20,912 bases of DNA from Trichoplax sp. H2 (Eukaryota; Placozoa; Uniplacotomia; Trichoplacea), in assembly GCA_003344405.1 (NCBI GenBank), contig NOWV01000422.1, positions 1 through 20,912 of the forward strand, in the 5' to 3' direction. The position numbers and the translations under genes were made by a program. The notes under the pieces are model-generated. The model was given only the letters and a program-made list of their open reading frames with translations. It was not told where the DNA came from and did no database searches. Shown piece after piece: positions 1 to 8,436 of this stretch; position 1 is the stretch's first letter; each line of letters begins with the position of its first letter.

Positions 1-360
1 ATTAGATATTAAGTTTAGCTACTGCTCCCTTAATACAGACAACAGTATTTACGAACATAGACATGTAATGACTAATACAGAATAGTCAGATTACGATATG
101 TCCTATCACGGAACATTTCCATGATAATTTACAGTCTACCATAAGTAAATTACAATCACAATGATTCGAACTGTAAGCAGATGATTTGCATTCCCTATTA
201 TAACTATTAATTTCAGTATGTGTATAAGTGTCACTGTCATAAAAAATCAGTGCTATATTAAAATACAGTATATCCAAATTAGAGGCTAACTAAATAAGGA
301 TAGTCTAACAGAATTATCCTAACATAGATATTTCTACTGTAATACAGTATTTAACACTGT
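1..360 (+). repeat. Dispersed repeat, copy 1 (cut by window edge)
   Basis: This stretch aligns nearly base for base with 15420-15785 and, inverted and more diverged, with 6140-6380. Landmarks shared by all three copies include CATTAGATGTCTATGTTCG-like sequence, GGATAATT-type sequence, and a right end at CACTG-T-AC. Copies 1 and 3 each hold a roughly 63-codon open frame on the minus strand (86-277 here). Most of the 13 or so base differences between them change an amino acid, and copy 2 does not keep the frame, so I treat the element as non-coding. The left part lies outside the window. The type of element is not recognised. Confidence 0.8.
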
Positions 361-583
361 AACAGTCCGATATAAATTTTCCTGTTTTAATTTATGTCTG
401 TGTCACACACCACTAGTGACAAAGTAGTCTACGCACGCCAATCCTTGCGGAGAACGCCACTTACTAACTTAAAGAGGCCAGATTAGCTATATCACCAAAT
501 AATTCAGTTCCAACGACCGAATACTGTAGTATAATTATAGCGTCACAGATAACAGTCTGATATAATTTTTCTGTTTTAATTTT
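361..583 (+). repeat. Pair of direct repeats, about 34 bp, 190 bp apart
   Basis: AACAGTCCGATATAAATTTT (start 361) recurs as AACAGTCTGATATAATTTTT (start 551), and both run on into CTGTTTTAATTT. The similarity continues weakly leftwards into the end of the dispersed repeat. This suggests that the right end of the element, plus about 190 bp, was duplicated. The sequence between (about 395-550) contains CACTAGTG and no gene that I can see. Confidence 0.6.
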
Positions 584-993
584 TGGATTTTAGTTTATGA
601 AAAATATCGTAAGAGTTCATTTTTGAAATGTGAACTTTTTGTTATGAATTTGAAACTTTGGAATTTTATGACGTGACTTGAAAGTCACTTTAGGAAAGTT
701 TAGTTAGAAAAATAGAAAATAAGGTGTAAATAGGCAGAGGTTGTGTTGATTGTTAAGTAGTTAGAATGTTATTTTTATGACTAAATCTTGATGTTTAAAG
801 CTTGATTTTTAGACTTTTATAGTGTATTAATGATAGAAATTATGTTAGAAGTGAAGTTTGATGTATTATTATAGTCAGTGTTAATTTTATAGTGTTTTGT
901 AAGGGAATCGTAGGGTAAATTGTGTCTGAACTTTAAATGATTTTTGTTTTCTTAAATGGTGCAAAGTTAGTTTTCTAAACGGATCTTGAGAGC

Positions 994-1053
994 GATTGGT
1001 TAGCAATTGTTTAGTTTTAAATACCTCTGACGGCTCTAAGCAGCCTATATATG
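994..1053 (+). promoter_or_regulatory. Candidate RNA polymerase II promoter (inverted CCAAT plus TATA)
   Basis: GATTGG (an inverted CCAAT box) lies at 994-999 and CCTATATATGATAG, with a TATATAT core, at 1046-1052. They are about 50 bp apart, the classical spacing for these boxes. Transcription would begin around 1075-1085. The first 70 or so bases after that contain no ATG and end at a GTAAGT. TATA-like strings are common in AT-rich DNA, so the call rests mainly on spacing and on the candidate splice donor downstream. Confidence 0.25.
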
Positions 1054-1075
1054 ATAGTGCAATTAGAAAATTTAG

Positions 1076-1150
1076 AGAGAGAGTAGAAGAAGATTTTATT
1101 TGAAGAACTTATTGAATTTAAAAGGCCTTCGGGGTCGAATTGTCGTAAGT
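1076..1150 (+). other. Candidate ATG-free leader exon ending at splice donor GTAAGT
   Basis: Downstream of the TATA-like box is a purine-rich stretch (GAGAGAGAGTAGAAGAAG) with no ATG. It ends at TGTC followed by GTAAGT at 1145-1150, a perfect match to the intron side of a metazoan 5' splice site; the exon side (GTC) is poor. A strong-looking 3' splice site lies at 3478-3492, just before receptor R1. Splicing of this exon to R1 would remove about 2.35 kb and leave an mRNA with no upstream ATG. This is a hypothesis from sequence signals only. Confidence 0.22.
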
Positions 1151-1399
1151 TAAAAACGTTCTTCTTTTTGAAAGGTTGTTTGGTCGTTGACAGTTTTTAA
1201 GTCTGTCACTCATTTTATCAATACTTAAAGCTAAGTATTTGTAAGGTTGTTCGGTTTATACTTCTCTCCATTTTGTTTTGTAATAAATTGTAGTTCGATT
1301 ATTTCCCCAAATTTTATTTGGTGTCAAAGTTTTGCTAAGTCGACCGGAGTGCAACGAAAGTAGAATCAAAGTTTGTTAAAGTTTTGTAGCTTGATCTCT

Positions 1400-2430
1400 A
1401 CACTTTTCATTTCATTACACATTATTATCATTTAATTTTACTTATGATACATTTGATTAGGTGTATAAACTGCTAATGTAAAACTTACTGGCATATTAGT
1501 AAGCTTTTCACGTTATCACAATTTATAAAAGTGCTATTATTTATTAAAGATATGTTTGATTAAGAGTATAAACTGATAATTACAATAATATACTGATGTT
1601 GTAATTAATTTTGTCTGAATGAGCTATTTATGATTACAAAATTTGAAAATGCGTTGATATATTATTGGAAAATAGATTGCTGTTGTAGTATCACGTTTGT
1701 AAGATCGAGTACAAATAATAAGTGGTTTTGAAAGCATATAAATCCTAAGGTGACGTAATGTAGATATGAGGAATGAATAAGACAGAAGCTCTTTTATTAA
1801 GAACCCTCGACTTATCTATTAAATTCACCTTAAGTAAATGATCATCTTCTTGATGGTCACAGAAGCGTAGTGTTAAATACCAGTTAATCAGCGTAGTAAT
1901 TAGCAGGAAATCATCCATTAAAGATATATTTTAGTGATAAAGACACATGGAGATATTTCTAGGTTTCCTTCCATCTCAAACTATTTAGTAAGATTAGTTC
2001 TCCTAAACAACTATCAATTTCTTCCTTAAGTTACACAGAAGAAACGTCACAGACCATTTTCTTTCGCGAGAGCGATAATATAACATATTTTTTTATCGTA
2101 ATAAGTAACTCGCTTTAATAACTTCTATATTCGCGTGCAGCTACAGAGTATACTCGTATACATAGATATTAATTCTAATAAATGATATTGGCTGTTCTAT
2201 ATTCTTAGATCTAAATCTGTATAAATGCTTGTTCTACGTTAAAATGTGTTAGAGCTTGTATAATACGAGGTAGCTATGATCAGAACACGATCTGTCATTT
2301 GAACTCTCTTACAATTTAAGAATCTAATAAATTCACTAGCCTCTACTGGAAAATAAATTAGTTTTCACAACCTATAGTAAACTAAAAGCCATCAACTACA
2401 TACCGATCACAACAACGTATCTGTACCTAA
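1400..2430. other. Intergenic or intronic sequence, no gene seen
   Basis: AT-rich sequence with short, stop-broken frames on both strands. I found no receptor-like motif, no RNA gene and no clear repeat here. If the leader exon proposed at 1076-1144 is real, this would be intron. Confidence 0.5.
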
Positions 2431-2940
2431 ATGAACTTCCGTATTACTAACGAGGTTACGAAATGTTGGTGAGAGCGGCGGAATTCTCATTTACCAAGAT
2501 AGGGCCAGAACCGGAGAAAAGCTTGTATCTCAACCGAAACTAAAATGATAAGTAAACAATTACCGTTCACAAGCACACCTACCGATGATGCTGAGGCTGC
2601 ATGGCTCAAACAATTACACTAACTCTTAGAAGATCCATGAGAGTTGTTGACAATCTATTAATGTATAGAATACAAAACGCTCCACTCATGTCTGTTTCAA
2701 AGGTATTCCAGATAGAGCAGATAAACCAGATACTGTTCCTTATTACATAGTTCAGGGCGTGATATATGTAGGTCAAAAATCGCGGGACTTTGCAGCAAAA
2801 GTGATGTTGTCGCACAAAAATAGGTAATCCTTTCGTCTATTAAAGTAATCATTTTAATGCTTATTGTAGTTCCCGTAAAAATCAAATTTGTACCGCCTAT
2901 TAAGGCACTATTGTCTGCAGACAAAACTAGTAGCTGACAA
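2431..2940 (+). pseudogene. Coding-looking island with broken frames (unrecognised)
   Basis: Base composition rises above the surroundings, and several short adjacent + strand frames read like protein. Near 2455-2540 one includes MLVRAAEFSF and KIGPEPEKSL. An ATG-less frame at 2669-2827 (52 codons) includes GIPDRADKPDTVPYYIVQG and FAAKVMLSHKN. A frame at 2824-2937 includes PVKIKFVPPIKALLSADK. The 2669-2827 frame is bounded by an acceptor-like TATAG and ends near an AG/GTAATC donor-like site, so it might be an exon. The pieces do not join in one frame, so a decayed gene or transposon fragment is equally likely. I do not recognise the family. Open minus-strand frames also overlap, which lowers confidence. 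Confidence 0.22.
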
Positions 2941-3480
2941 TCTAAGCAGCCTTACCAATTAAAAATAACAGAAAGATCTGTTACTTGATGCCTTTCCTAT
3001 AAATCTAATCCTTTTGTTATTAATTTACTATTATTATAAGTGTAATAGTAAAGATTCATTTATCTTTTAAATTTAGTCACGTATACCGCATTCCTCAATT
3101 CGTAAGAACGATGATGATATATAAATACATATTGTAATTACCTTTTAAATCTGTGCTAATTGTCCATTTAAGTAATTTTCTATCAATATACAGTATAGTA
3201 GACAATTAATAAAGCAATTTAAATATATTCTAAATCGATATTCAATTGTTTATTATTTGGCTTGAATTTCTGTCATACATAGAAAACTGGTCCTTACGCT
3301 ACCTTTCAGATACATCCAAGATGGCAATTACTTCATAATTTTATTTAAACTTTCTCGTGAGCTCAGTAAGAAACTTACTTGGTAAATAAATTAATCGATA
3401 AAAATTGAATCATTAAATACTCACTATAATAGATTGGATGAAATATATACTAAATTTATCCTTTCTTAAATCTGAAATCT
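2941..3480. other. Upstream flank of receptor R1, partly shared with R2
   Basis: No gene is visible. TATCAATATACAGTATAGTA-like sequence at about 3181-3205, then TAGACAAT and TTGAATTTCTGTCA (about 3262-3275), match 8100-8163 upstream of R2 (TATCAATATATAC, TAGACAAT, TTGAATTTCTATCA), with a deletion in the R2 copy. The duplication that made R1 and R2 therefore included part of the upstream DNA, where the promoter or 5' intron would lie. Confidence 0.45.
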
Positions 3481-3492
3481 TTAATTTTTTAG
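3478..3492 (+). other. Candidate 3' splice site before R1 start
   Basis: A pyrimidine-rich run, ATCTTTAATTTTTTAG, ends in AG at 3491-3492, exactly 51 nt before the ATG at 3544, with no ATG between. R2 has the corresponding ATCTTTAATTTTAAG ending at 8385, also exactly 51 nt before its ATG, although the 51-nt leaders themselves are poorly conserved. This suggests a 5'UTR intron in both genes. TATATAA at 3494-3500 could instead be a core promoter. Confidence 0.35.
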
Positions 3493-3543
3493 CTATATAA
3501 CATTTATTAGATCAAGTCCAAAATTCTTCAAATTTTATTGACT

Positions 3544-4657
3544 ATGAATACAAACTATTCTATACCGTGCTTTGCCAACAACTGCCGAAATTTTGGCAAT
3601 GCTACAGCTATTATCAGACCACAAACATTTTCTTCTTTAAACCTTTTAGTAATCGTAACCGGAATCGTAGGAATTATTCTTAATACAATACTTCTTATAG
3701 GTTTCTATACTAAAAGATCTTTCCATAAACCGACATATTGCCTACTTGCCAATCTAGCAATTTGCGACGTGTTATTAGGCCTAGCAAGTCTATCTAATTT
3801 TGCTATCATTTCGCTAGCATCAAGAGCAAGAATACCAGCAAATATCTTTCTAGTGATTTGTAAGCTTTTTTCAGTATTCCCAGTCCACTTATCTTATACT
3901 GCTTCAATACAAACATTAACTATGATCAGCAGTGAGCGATATCTTGCAATTTTTCGACCTAATTCTGAATTAACTCGTAGAAAAGCTATAATATTATGCC
4001 TCATAGCGTGGATCATTTCCCTATGTATTAGCTTCCCATTTATTATTACAACGTCTATTACTACTGGAAGACCATTCACGCGATGTATTGCCTTTAAAAG
4101 CTATACAAGTTGGACAAGCATCATTTATGTTATACTATTCGTCGGTCACTTTGTTCTACCAGCTGTCATAATCACCACATTATATTCGTTGATATTGCGT
4201 CGATTAAGCGAAGCTGTCCAAGGACATTCAGAGTCGAGCAGTAGTAAAAAGTTGAAGCGCAAAACTATCTACATGTTACTAACCACAACGACTTTATTTT
4301 TTTCTTTCTACACCATGGGCATTATCGTTGGCTATTATAACAATAACTGGAACATTAGGATCTGATATATCAAAAGATCCCAAGCAGCCTTTTGCTGCGG
4401 CAATTGTACAATCCCGTAGATACATTTTGCTATTTACTACGGTTTACAATCCAATAGTTTATTGCATTTTCAATAAGCATATACGACAGCTGTACATTTC
4501 TTGCTGTTTTAAATTTTTTAAAAAAGCTTCCATTTCACCCAGTTCTCAATCAAGAAGTGACAACTGCCATATCAATGTTCAAGATTTATCTGCAACACCG
4601 GATCAAAATCGTATCAAGGATGATATTTCGAATTCGGTAATGAATAAAGTCGGATAA
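3544..4657 (+). CDS. Class A GPCR R1, disrupted by a frameshift in TM6
   Basis: A seven-helix rhodopsin-like receptor of the plasma membrane, ligand unknown. The start is the ATG at 3544 (A at -3); the frame is open from a TTG at 3538, but the ATG gives MN[T/A], as in its paralogs. Visible in order: N-terminal CFANNCRNFGNAT with an N-glycosylation site, N47 in TM1, LANLAICD with D75 in TM2, Cys106, ERY at 131-133, W156 in TM4, the ECL2 Cys181, P206 and Y214 in TM5, and a basic third loop ending KKLKRKTIYMLLTTT. At the T7 run 4297-4303 the frame shifts. It stops at 4363-4365 in frame 1, while STPWALSL, ECL3, NPIVY of TM7 and the CC-containing tail continue in frame 2 to 4657. Compared with R2, two bases are missing (or one extra is present), and no GT-AG intron explains it. 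Without correction the product would have about six helices. It is either a young pseudogene or a homopolymer sequencing error. Confidence 0.93.
4297..4303 (+). other. Homopolymer T7 at the R1 frameshift
   Basis: Between the conserved TTT of TM6 and TCTACACCxTGG, R1 has 21 bases where R2 has 23. The difference lies around a run of seven T. The frame upstream is 1 and the frame carrying TPW and the rest of the receptor is 2. A two-base loss keeps the TM6 length and puts an aromatic residue four before the Trp, as in R2 and R3; a one-base insertion would leave TM6 one residue short. The two-base loss is therefore the simpler reading. Confidence 0.75.
4643..4648 (+). terminator. Possible polyadenylation signal AATAAA inside R1 last codons
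   Basis: AATAAA overlaps the codons for N-K five residues before the stop at 4655-4657. Cleavage 15-30 nt downstream would fall just after the stop, giving a nearly zero-length 3'UTR. No other canonical AATAAA was seen in the next 500 bp. R2 has the variant ATTAAA at 9677-9682 in a homologous 3' flank. This is a weak call in AT-rich DNA. Confidence 0.25.
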
Positions 4658-6139
4658 AAATCAAACTCCGTCGAAGCCGATCTACGTATTATCTATAGGT
4701 TATAAAGTTACGGATTTAGTGCCAAATATAATATCAGTAGAGCAATTAGCCTTGGATTAATTATGAAACACCCGCATTGCTAAAAATAGGGAAAGTAAAC
4801 GTAAAAAGACTCAGCAGCAAAGACCAGTGTTTGCACTAAAGTTTCATTGCTTTGGGTTTTAACCGGATCTTAATCTTCTAATCGTGTCTAGTCTTCAAGG
4901 ACATACGCTCCAGTATTCGTACTACGTGTAGCACCTAATGATTGAGCTAACAGAGCTAATATAATACGCTAGTTAAATCTACAACTAAAATGACTATTCT
5001 ATTATCTTTATCTTTCTTCCTTAGTATACGGTACTGCTATATAATCTAACAAAATTAACTCTCATTTGAAAATTTATTACTGCAATTCGACTCTTATTCA
5101 GTTATTAGTCCATTTCTTAGTACTTATTCGTACTACTAATTCTTCATTAAAACTCACGGATATCTAATTAATCGCGCTATTAATTGTTTAGCTTATAATT
5201 CAATCTTATCAAAATAACACGAAAGTAGGATAAAATAACTTCAATAAGTTTCAAGTTTCAAGTATTTAGTGTCCTTATTTGTTATTTTAATTAAATTATA
5301 GTTTACGCGTTATTTGCTATTTAGTATTCTTTTTCAATTTTAAGCTAACATTACGGGATAATAGCGCGGGTCATTTTTTTCTTATGTTCTTTACAGTAGT
5401 GCTTAGTAATTATGTAGCAGATTTCCTACAATTTTAGTGATTCATATCATGCATTCCCATTGTAACAGGTTCATAAATTAAAAATTATGATGCGTAAATT
5501 ATAGAAATATTGCATCGTTTAACTTTCACGTTACAACAGTTAATAAACTTGTTTAAACTCGATCAATATCTGTTATCTTTCTTATATGTTAAATAGTACC
5601 GTGATAAAGGAGAACATAGACGCAATAATTTGACTTGCCGTAAACAATTTTTAATCTTGTCTTAGTAAAATACGATAATATCATCTACCACATTCAAGTT
5701 ATAAGTCTGTAAAGATTTCAGCTAATTACAGAAGTTATGAGTAATGATGAGTTATACAAACGGTAAACACTTGAAGAGTACATAGGACCTCGGACTAGTT
5801 ATTTTACTATAGTTGCAAATCTTGATTGATACTATTTAATAGTAAAGGTAGTTTATAAGTCAGAGAAAAAAAGGTATTTGGCATTTACTGCTAGCTACGA
5901 TGCGTTAAAACTTGTGACACTTGTCCTATTATCGTTTGAACATTGCTATCAATTTGTGAGATTGTTTTGATTCTTTGCTTTGATATGAAGATTGGCCCAT
6001 CTATTGGTTCAACCCGCTACGTAGCCATTTTATCTGATCCAAGTCTTAACTGAATTAAGATACCGATAACCTTAAGAGAAGTCAAAAGTGAAATATTTAT
6101 TTGAGCTGCGATTCATCGGTAGGTATTAACTTGAAAGAT
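4658..6139. other. Intergenic, R1 downstream flank
   Basis: The first 40 bases resemble the R2 3' flank: TCAAACTCCGTCGAAGCCG here, TCTAAACTTCATTAAAGCCG after R2. CTTTTTCAATTTTAAGC near 5328-5346 recurs after R2 at about 10024-10040. Otherwise this is AT-rich sequence with only short frames. One 37-codon open stretch near 5943-6054 was considered and rejected as a receptor fragment. Confidence 0.45.
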
Positions 6140-6635
6140 ACCGTTACAGTGGTATACACTATAACATTGAGATTGGAGCAGAAATATCTACTGTATGTTA
6201 GGATAATTTAGGAAAGCGAGAATAATCTTCTTACAATTCAAATCACTATAATTGTAACTTACTTATGTTACAGTAGATTGTAGATTATCGTGGAACTATT
6301 GCGTGATAGGACATGTTGTAATTTGACTATTTTGTATTAGTCATTAGATGTCTATGTTCGCAAATACTTTTGTCTTCATTAGGTAGAGGTAGGTAAAATT
6401 AGCTTTTGATTCATTAGAAGGTTTCAACGTTAACATTACTAACTAGGATATCTAAACTATTGTAAAAGAGTACATAAAATGCGGTGTATCGTATAACAAG
6501 TTTAGTTCTTAAGATTAGTGTTTTACGTAAAATACGATGATGCTAAGTCTTTGTGTGTTCTACTAGTATAAGAAAAGTGTTCTTGATAAAGTAGATATTG
6601 CAACCAGACATGTGGTTCAACCTTCACCTTATTCA
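6140..6635 (-). repeat. Dispersed repeat, copy 2 (inverted)
   Basis: The reverse complement matches copy 3 (15190-15785) and the visible part of copy 1. Clear anchors are TGATAGGACATG, TTGTATTAGTCATTAGATG and TCTATGTTCGCAAATAC at 6305-6370, then GTTTTACGTAAAATACGATG, CTAAGTCTTTGTGTG and ATGTGGTTCAA at 6520-6620. It is clearly more diverged than copies 1 and 3 and shorter than copy 3, consistent with an older insertion. There is no coding frame. The boundaries are approximate. Confidence 0.72.
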
Positions 6636-8100
6636 GAATTTAAAAAATTAGAAATATCAGAATGTCACAATACTTTACGCTTTAACTGAAATATTCATAG
6701 TTTTAAAATTTACGTGATTATTATATCAAAAAAGTAACTTCACTATTTTAATATATGCTTATTTTAGGTACGATTTTTCATTACTTGGTTTGAACTTCTT
6801 TGAGAATACAGACAATTAGTTTTAATCATCTTATTATTAGCTAAGCATAAGAATCGACAAGAATTATGTAACAATCGATTTTAAATAACAATACTAATAA
6901 AGCATTGACTATTAAATCAAGTATTGCAATTGAGGATATTGCTATAATAGCTATGACTAAAGATATTCGAACAGTGAGGTAACATCATAACAGTGTCATA
7001 AACTAAACATTTATTGGAAATGCTATTCTATAGTAGACATCGCTTCGAAAGATAACATGAAAAAGAATCTTGCTTTTTTTACGATTAAAAAAATTGCTTT
7101 ATAAGTCTAAGTAAGTAATCTAGGAATTCAGACGTAATTTAATGCTTAAACTATTTGTTCATTTCCTACTCGAGACTTTTAAAGTAAAAGGCAATACCTA
7201 GGCATAACGAATATTTATAAGCTCATTATAATTACATTAATTTATAACTCCTTTCGTAGCACTATTTTTCACAGGCAATAAAATAAAATAGCGCTCTTAA
7301 GATTTCTATTACTCTAAGGCCTGTATATCGAGTACAATTAAATATTAGATGATATGCTGTGACCGTTCAGTATTTTTAAGATATTGCTTGTGAACTATTT
7401 CATCCGCAGATGCGAGAAGTTCTCGAGGTACTCCGACTTATGTACTGATTGGACTACTTCCATACAAATAATCAATACCTGACCGATATTTGTTAGTTCT
7501 AGGTTACTCTTTATTTGATACCAAGTAAATGATCCAAAACGACGTTAAATATTATTTGACCTTACGGTCTAACTGAAACAATATAGATCACGATGAATCT
7601 CACTAATAAACGTAACTAAATCAAACAGCGCATACAATGGTGTTTAGACTTCTCAAGCAATTATAATTGCTTACAAATGCCTGTAACTGGAATATACTAT
7701 CTGCAACTCCGATGAGTTGACAGACTAGGATCGAATGATCAATTGCCTCATTGCTAGAAAAATAAACTTAGAGTATGTAACCTTTAATTTTTCATGCAAA
7801 ATAGGACGATCTTGCGCAATTCTGTATCTTACCAAATTTTTCAGTACTAAACAATCTAAATAGTGCAATTTCAAAATAATAAGGTAAGGGTCCAGTTATA
7901 AGAGATTTTGATAAAATGCCTTTTATGTCAATATTGTCATTGCTATTCATTAAATTCTTTATGCTAAGGATGAATCTTTACTTAATTTAGAATTTACGAG
8001 AATGATAATTATTATATTCTTGTAGTACTTGACAAACATAATTATATGAATATAATTTTAGCACTTATGCTATTGTTGTATTAAAAAAATAAATTCACTA
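6636..8100. other. Intergenic between repeat copy 2 and R2 upstream flank
   Basis: AT-rich DNA with no gene found. About 6745-6800 (ATTTTAATATATGC, then ACTTGGTTTGAACTTCTTTG) faintly resembles the shared upstream flank of R1, which could mean an extra decayed copy of that flank, but no receptor sequence follows it. A slightly more GC-rich patch near 7400-7470 (TTCATCCGCAGATGCGAGAA) has only short frames. Confidence 0.4.
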
Positions 8101-8370
8101 TATCAATATATACCTAGACAATATTCAAGTTTCCATCATTTCATTTGAATTTCTATCAGAAGGCGGATATTTGATTTTAATTAATACTAGCTGTCAATGT
8201 GGACAAGATAGAAGGATACCATAACAGACAGTCAAAACTCTTAATGAAATTTCCTCCTAAAAATTTGTTTTCTTTAAAGGTATAGACAAAGTCGTTTTAA
8301 TTGTAAGATTTAATTAATATTGAAATAAGATTGTGTAGGTAAATATTAATTCTCATTATTGCAAAACTTA

Positions 8371-8385
8371 ATCTTTAATTTTAAG
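8371..8385 (+). other. Candidate 3' splice site before R2 start
   Basis: ATCTTTAATTTTAAG ends in AG 51 nt before the ATG at 8437, matching the R1 element in both sequence and distance. No ATG lies between AG and the start. It supports a 5'UTR intron shared by R1 and R2. I could not identify the matching donor exon; the GTAAGT at 7111-7116 is one candidate, without other support. Confidence 0.35.
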
Positions 8386-8436
8386 TTCTAAACAATATAC
8401 ATATTTGGCCTAATCAAAAAAATTTCATCTTCTACC

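Larger units (their letters stand above)
590..1400 (+). other. G/T-rich strand-skewed non-coding stretch
   Basis: On the + strand C is scarce. By hand count 601-960 has roughly four G for every C, and T exceeds A in much of it. No long reading frame is present. It contains a perfect short hairpin, GTGACTTGAAAGTCAC at 673-688. Strong one-sided skew of this kind is known from transcribed, non-coding DNA, so the stretch may be intron or non-coding RNA read on the + strand; this is inference. The candidate promoter at 994-1053 lies inside it. Confidence 0.5.

Noticed and set aside
163-175. GATTCGAACTG in the dispersed repeat, resembling a tRNA-type B box (SINE origin)
   Set aside because: No convincing A box lies at the right distance, and the motif is not kept in copy 2.
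86-277. 63-codon minus-strand frame repeated at 15504-15695 with similar protein
   Set aside because: It lies in the dispersed repeat. Most base differences between copies change the protein, and the third copy (6140-6635) does not keep the frame, so it is not behaving as a gene.
1300-1350. TGGTGTCA at about 1320, resembling a tRNA-Leu primer-binding site after an LTR
   Set aside because: The match ends after eight bases, no TG...CA bounded long repeat or gag-pol sequence was found, and no second LTR is in the window.
3538-3543. R1 start at the TTG of 3538
   Set aside because: ATG at 3544, two codons later, has a good context and matches the MN start of R2 and R3.
5940-6054. 37-codon + strand open stretch containing STRYVAIL, reminiscent of the receptor E/DRY region
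   Set aside because: Only about five residues resemble the motif. The Cys-to-Arg distance is wrong (20 versus 26), the preceding residues are not TM3-like, and no other receptor landmark is nearby.
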